Source: Caulobacteraceae bacterium (GTDB lineage Bacteria; Pseudomonadota; Alphaproteobacteria; Caulobacterales; Caulobacteraceae). From it: a stretch of 7,440 bases of DNA. The position numbers and the translations under genes were made by a program. The DNA lies in NCBI GenBank assembly GCA_013815405.1, contig JACDGF010000101.1, forward strand, positions 1 through 7,440, given 5' to 3'. The notes under the pieces are model-generated. The model saw only the letters and a program-made list of their open reading frames with translations. It did no database searches and had not been told where the DNA came from. Positions 6,463 through 7,440 of this stretch are shown here, in pieces (within the stretch, counting starts at the first letter, position 1; each line of letters opens with the position of its first letter).

Positions 6463-7272
6463 CTAGGCCACGCTCTTCTGATATTCACCCGGGGTCACGC
6501 CAAACCAGCGACGGAAGACGCGGGTCAAGTGGCTCTGATCGCAAAATCCGGAGTCGGCGGCGATGCCGGCGAGGGGTTGGCCGCTTCGAATCGCCGATTT
6601 GGCGAGGTTCAGCCGCCGCGTCGTGCGATACACATAGGGAGTGCAGCCGACCGACCGGCGGAAACCCCGCATGAGCGCCAGCGGAGACAAGCCGGTTTCC
6701 GAGGCGAGCTGGGCAAGGTCGAGGTCGGCGACCGGCTCGTCATCGAGCCGCCGCCGGGCGTAGCGAATCTGCCCCTCCAGGCGGGTAGAGGATGGCGCCT
6801 CCGCCTTGGCTCGAAAGCCCATAAGGCGCTGCCCCAAGGCGACGAAGGTCGATTGAATCGCCAGAGCCTCGGCCCCCACTCTCACCAACCCCGCCAGACT
6901 CCGCAGCAAGCTGGCGGCGACAGGATCGGTCAAGGTGGGGCGCCTGGGAACGAGATCCGGCGTCCCGAGCCAAGCCTGAAGCTGATCGGACCTGAGATAC
7001 AGATTCACCTGCCGCCAGGCGCCGTCGAGCGCACGGCCGGTATGTTCTTCATGCGCGCCCAGCACGATCAGAGAGCCACGCGGCGCCACGAACCACGCCC
7101 GGCCGTGCTGAAAGACGCACGCCCCCTCGGTGACCAGCCCGATCTCGTGCTCGAGATGGGCGTGGACGGGGAACCGGTGGGTGGTGAACCTGGCCGAGAC
7201 GACCTCGGCGTCGCCTAGCGGCCCGGCGCGATCGGTTCGCAGCCACGAGCGGGACGCTGATACTTCCTCCAT
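6463..7272 (-). CDS. AraC-family transcriptional regulator
   Basis: A 269-residue cytoplasmic DNA-binding regulator. The N-terminal half (about 25-150) is an AraC-type cupin sensor with RFPVHAHLEHEIGLVTEG (33-50) and APRGSLIVLGAHEEHTG (63-79). The C-terminal half (about 165-265) is the double helix-turn-helix domain: LDLAQLASETGLSPLALMRGF (184-204, first HTH) and LAGIAADSGFCDQSHLTRVF (234-253, second HTH), ending in the classical RRWFGVTPGEYQKS. The ligand is not predictable. The ATG at 7272-7270 gives this protein directly, with purine-rich GGGAAGG (8 bases upstream) and GGAAGG abutting it. A much stronger Shine-Dalgarno lies 55 bases further up but serves an ATG in another frame. The gene is divergent from the gene starting at 7437, the classical arrangement for an AraC regulator and its target. 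Confidence 0.93.
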   Translation of the reverse strand: MEEVSASRSWLRTDRAGPLGDAEVVSARFTTHRFPVHAHLEHEIGLVTEGACVFQHGRAWFVAPRGSLIVLGAHEEHTGRALDGAWRQVNLYLRSDQLQAWLGTPDLVPRRPTLTDPVAASLLRSLAGLVRVGAEALAIQSTFVALGQRLMGFRAKAEAPSSTRLEGQIRYARRRLDDEPVADLDLAQLASETGLSPLALMRGFRRSVGCTPYVYRTTRRLNLAKSAIRSGQPLAGIAADSGFCDQSHLTRVFRRWFGVTPGEYQKSVA

Positions 7273-7321
7273 CCTTCCGGCCCTTCCCGCCGCGGGCTTC
7301 CCTGCCTAAGAATCCGGCGCG

Positions 7322-7341
7322 CATCATAGCCCGACCTCCTT
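7322..7341 (-). promoter_or_regulatory. Strong Shine-Dalgarno plus ATGATG, out of frame with the AraC gene
   Basis: On the minus strand AAGGAGGT (7341-7334) is followed after six bases by ATGATG (7327-7322). The frame opened there (MMRAGFLGREARGG...) is offset from the AraC start at 7272 and runs 93 codons to 7049 inside the AraC gene with a basic, low-complexity product. It may be a leader peptide coupled to AraC translation or a chance site. TATGAT (7329-7324) in the same place also looks like a -10 box, but no -35 partner is evident. Confidence 0.35.
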
Positions 7342-7369
7342 GAGTTTCCGAGTTTTTTCGCCGCCGGCG

Positions 7370-7384
7370 CCTCGACAATCGAGG
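7370..7384. promoter_or_regulatory. Perfect 15-bp inverted repeat in the AraC divergent region
   Basis: CCTCGA (7370-7375), spacer CAA, TCGAGG (7379-7384). It lies about 98 bp upstream of the AraC start and 52 bp upstream of the plus-strand start at 7437, where an operator for a dimeric regulator would be expected. AraC proteins more often bind direct repeats, so the cognate factor need not be the neighbouring gene. A close direct repeat GAAC-N6-GAAC (7388-7401) follows it. Confidence 0.4.
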
Positions 7385-7424
7385 GTCGAACACAGGTGAA
7401 CGATCGTCCAAGACCGGGCGGGCC

Positions 7425-7430
7425 GGGAGG
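7425..7430 (+). promoter_or_regulatory. Shine-Dalgarno for the gene starting at 7437
   Basis: GGGAGG ends six bases before the ATG at 7437-7439. This is good spacing and is the main evidence that a plus-strand gene begins at the window edge. Confidence 0.6.
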
Positions 7431-7436
7431 TGTCTG

Positions 7437-7440
7437 ATGC
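7437..7440 (+). CDS. Start of a plus-strand gene, product not visible
   Basis: Only the ATG and one further base are in the window. The GGGAGG just upstream and the divergent position relative to the AraC regulator support a real start. The ATG overlaps the TGA (7435-7437) of a possible 13-codon frame from GTG 7396. Nothing can be said of the product; by position it is the likeliest target of the AraC regulator. Confidence 0.5.

Overview
The DNA is GC-rich (about two thirds G+C by eye) and encodes a large TonB-dependent receptor, a DNA topoisomerase I with the start MNVVVVESPAKA, a MocR-type regulator and a small secreted protein of the DUF1579 kind. This mix points to a free-living alphaproteobacterium. 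A Caulobacterales member (Caulobacter/Phenylobacterium-like) is my best guess and a sphingomonad the main alternative. The placement is inferred from protein style only; there is no rRNA or other marker.

Layout. Bases 1-620 (minus strand) hold the first 206 codons of topA, cut by the window edge. A 459-bp divergent intergenic region follows (621-1079), with a GC-rich hairpin, a short AT-rich stretch and candidate promoters for both directions. A complete 1014-residue TonB-dependent outer-membrane receptor runs 1080-4124 (plus) from a TTG start. The next 164-bp gap holds three separate inverted repeats, one of them a GNRA-capped hairpin that may end the receptor transcript. From 4289 to 5728 (plus) lies a GntR/aminotransferase-fusion (MocR) regulator. 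It is readable only through three successive -1 frame changes and carries Arg where the family has its PLP-binding Lys, so I annotate it as a pseudogene or decaying gene. A small exported DUF1579-like protein follows (5860-6426, plus), facing an AraC-family regulator (6463-7272, minus) across 36 bp. The last 168 bp form the upstream region of the AraC gene and of a new plus-strand gene that starts at 7437; it contains a 15-bp perfect inverted repeat suited to an operator.

How the genes may work together. The receptor should import a scarce nutrient through the outer membrane using TonB energy; the substrate cannot be read from the sequence. The MocR gene downstream may once have regulated the receptor or a neighbour, but its present state argues against a PLP-sensing role. 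The AraC regulator most likely controls the divergent gene whose start codon closes the window. topA is housekeeping and unrelated to the rest.

I found no convincing novel multi-gene system, RNA gene, CRISPR array, transposon or phage element. The most interesting items are the frameshifted, Lys-less MocR gene and the regulatory architecture at the right edge.
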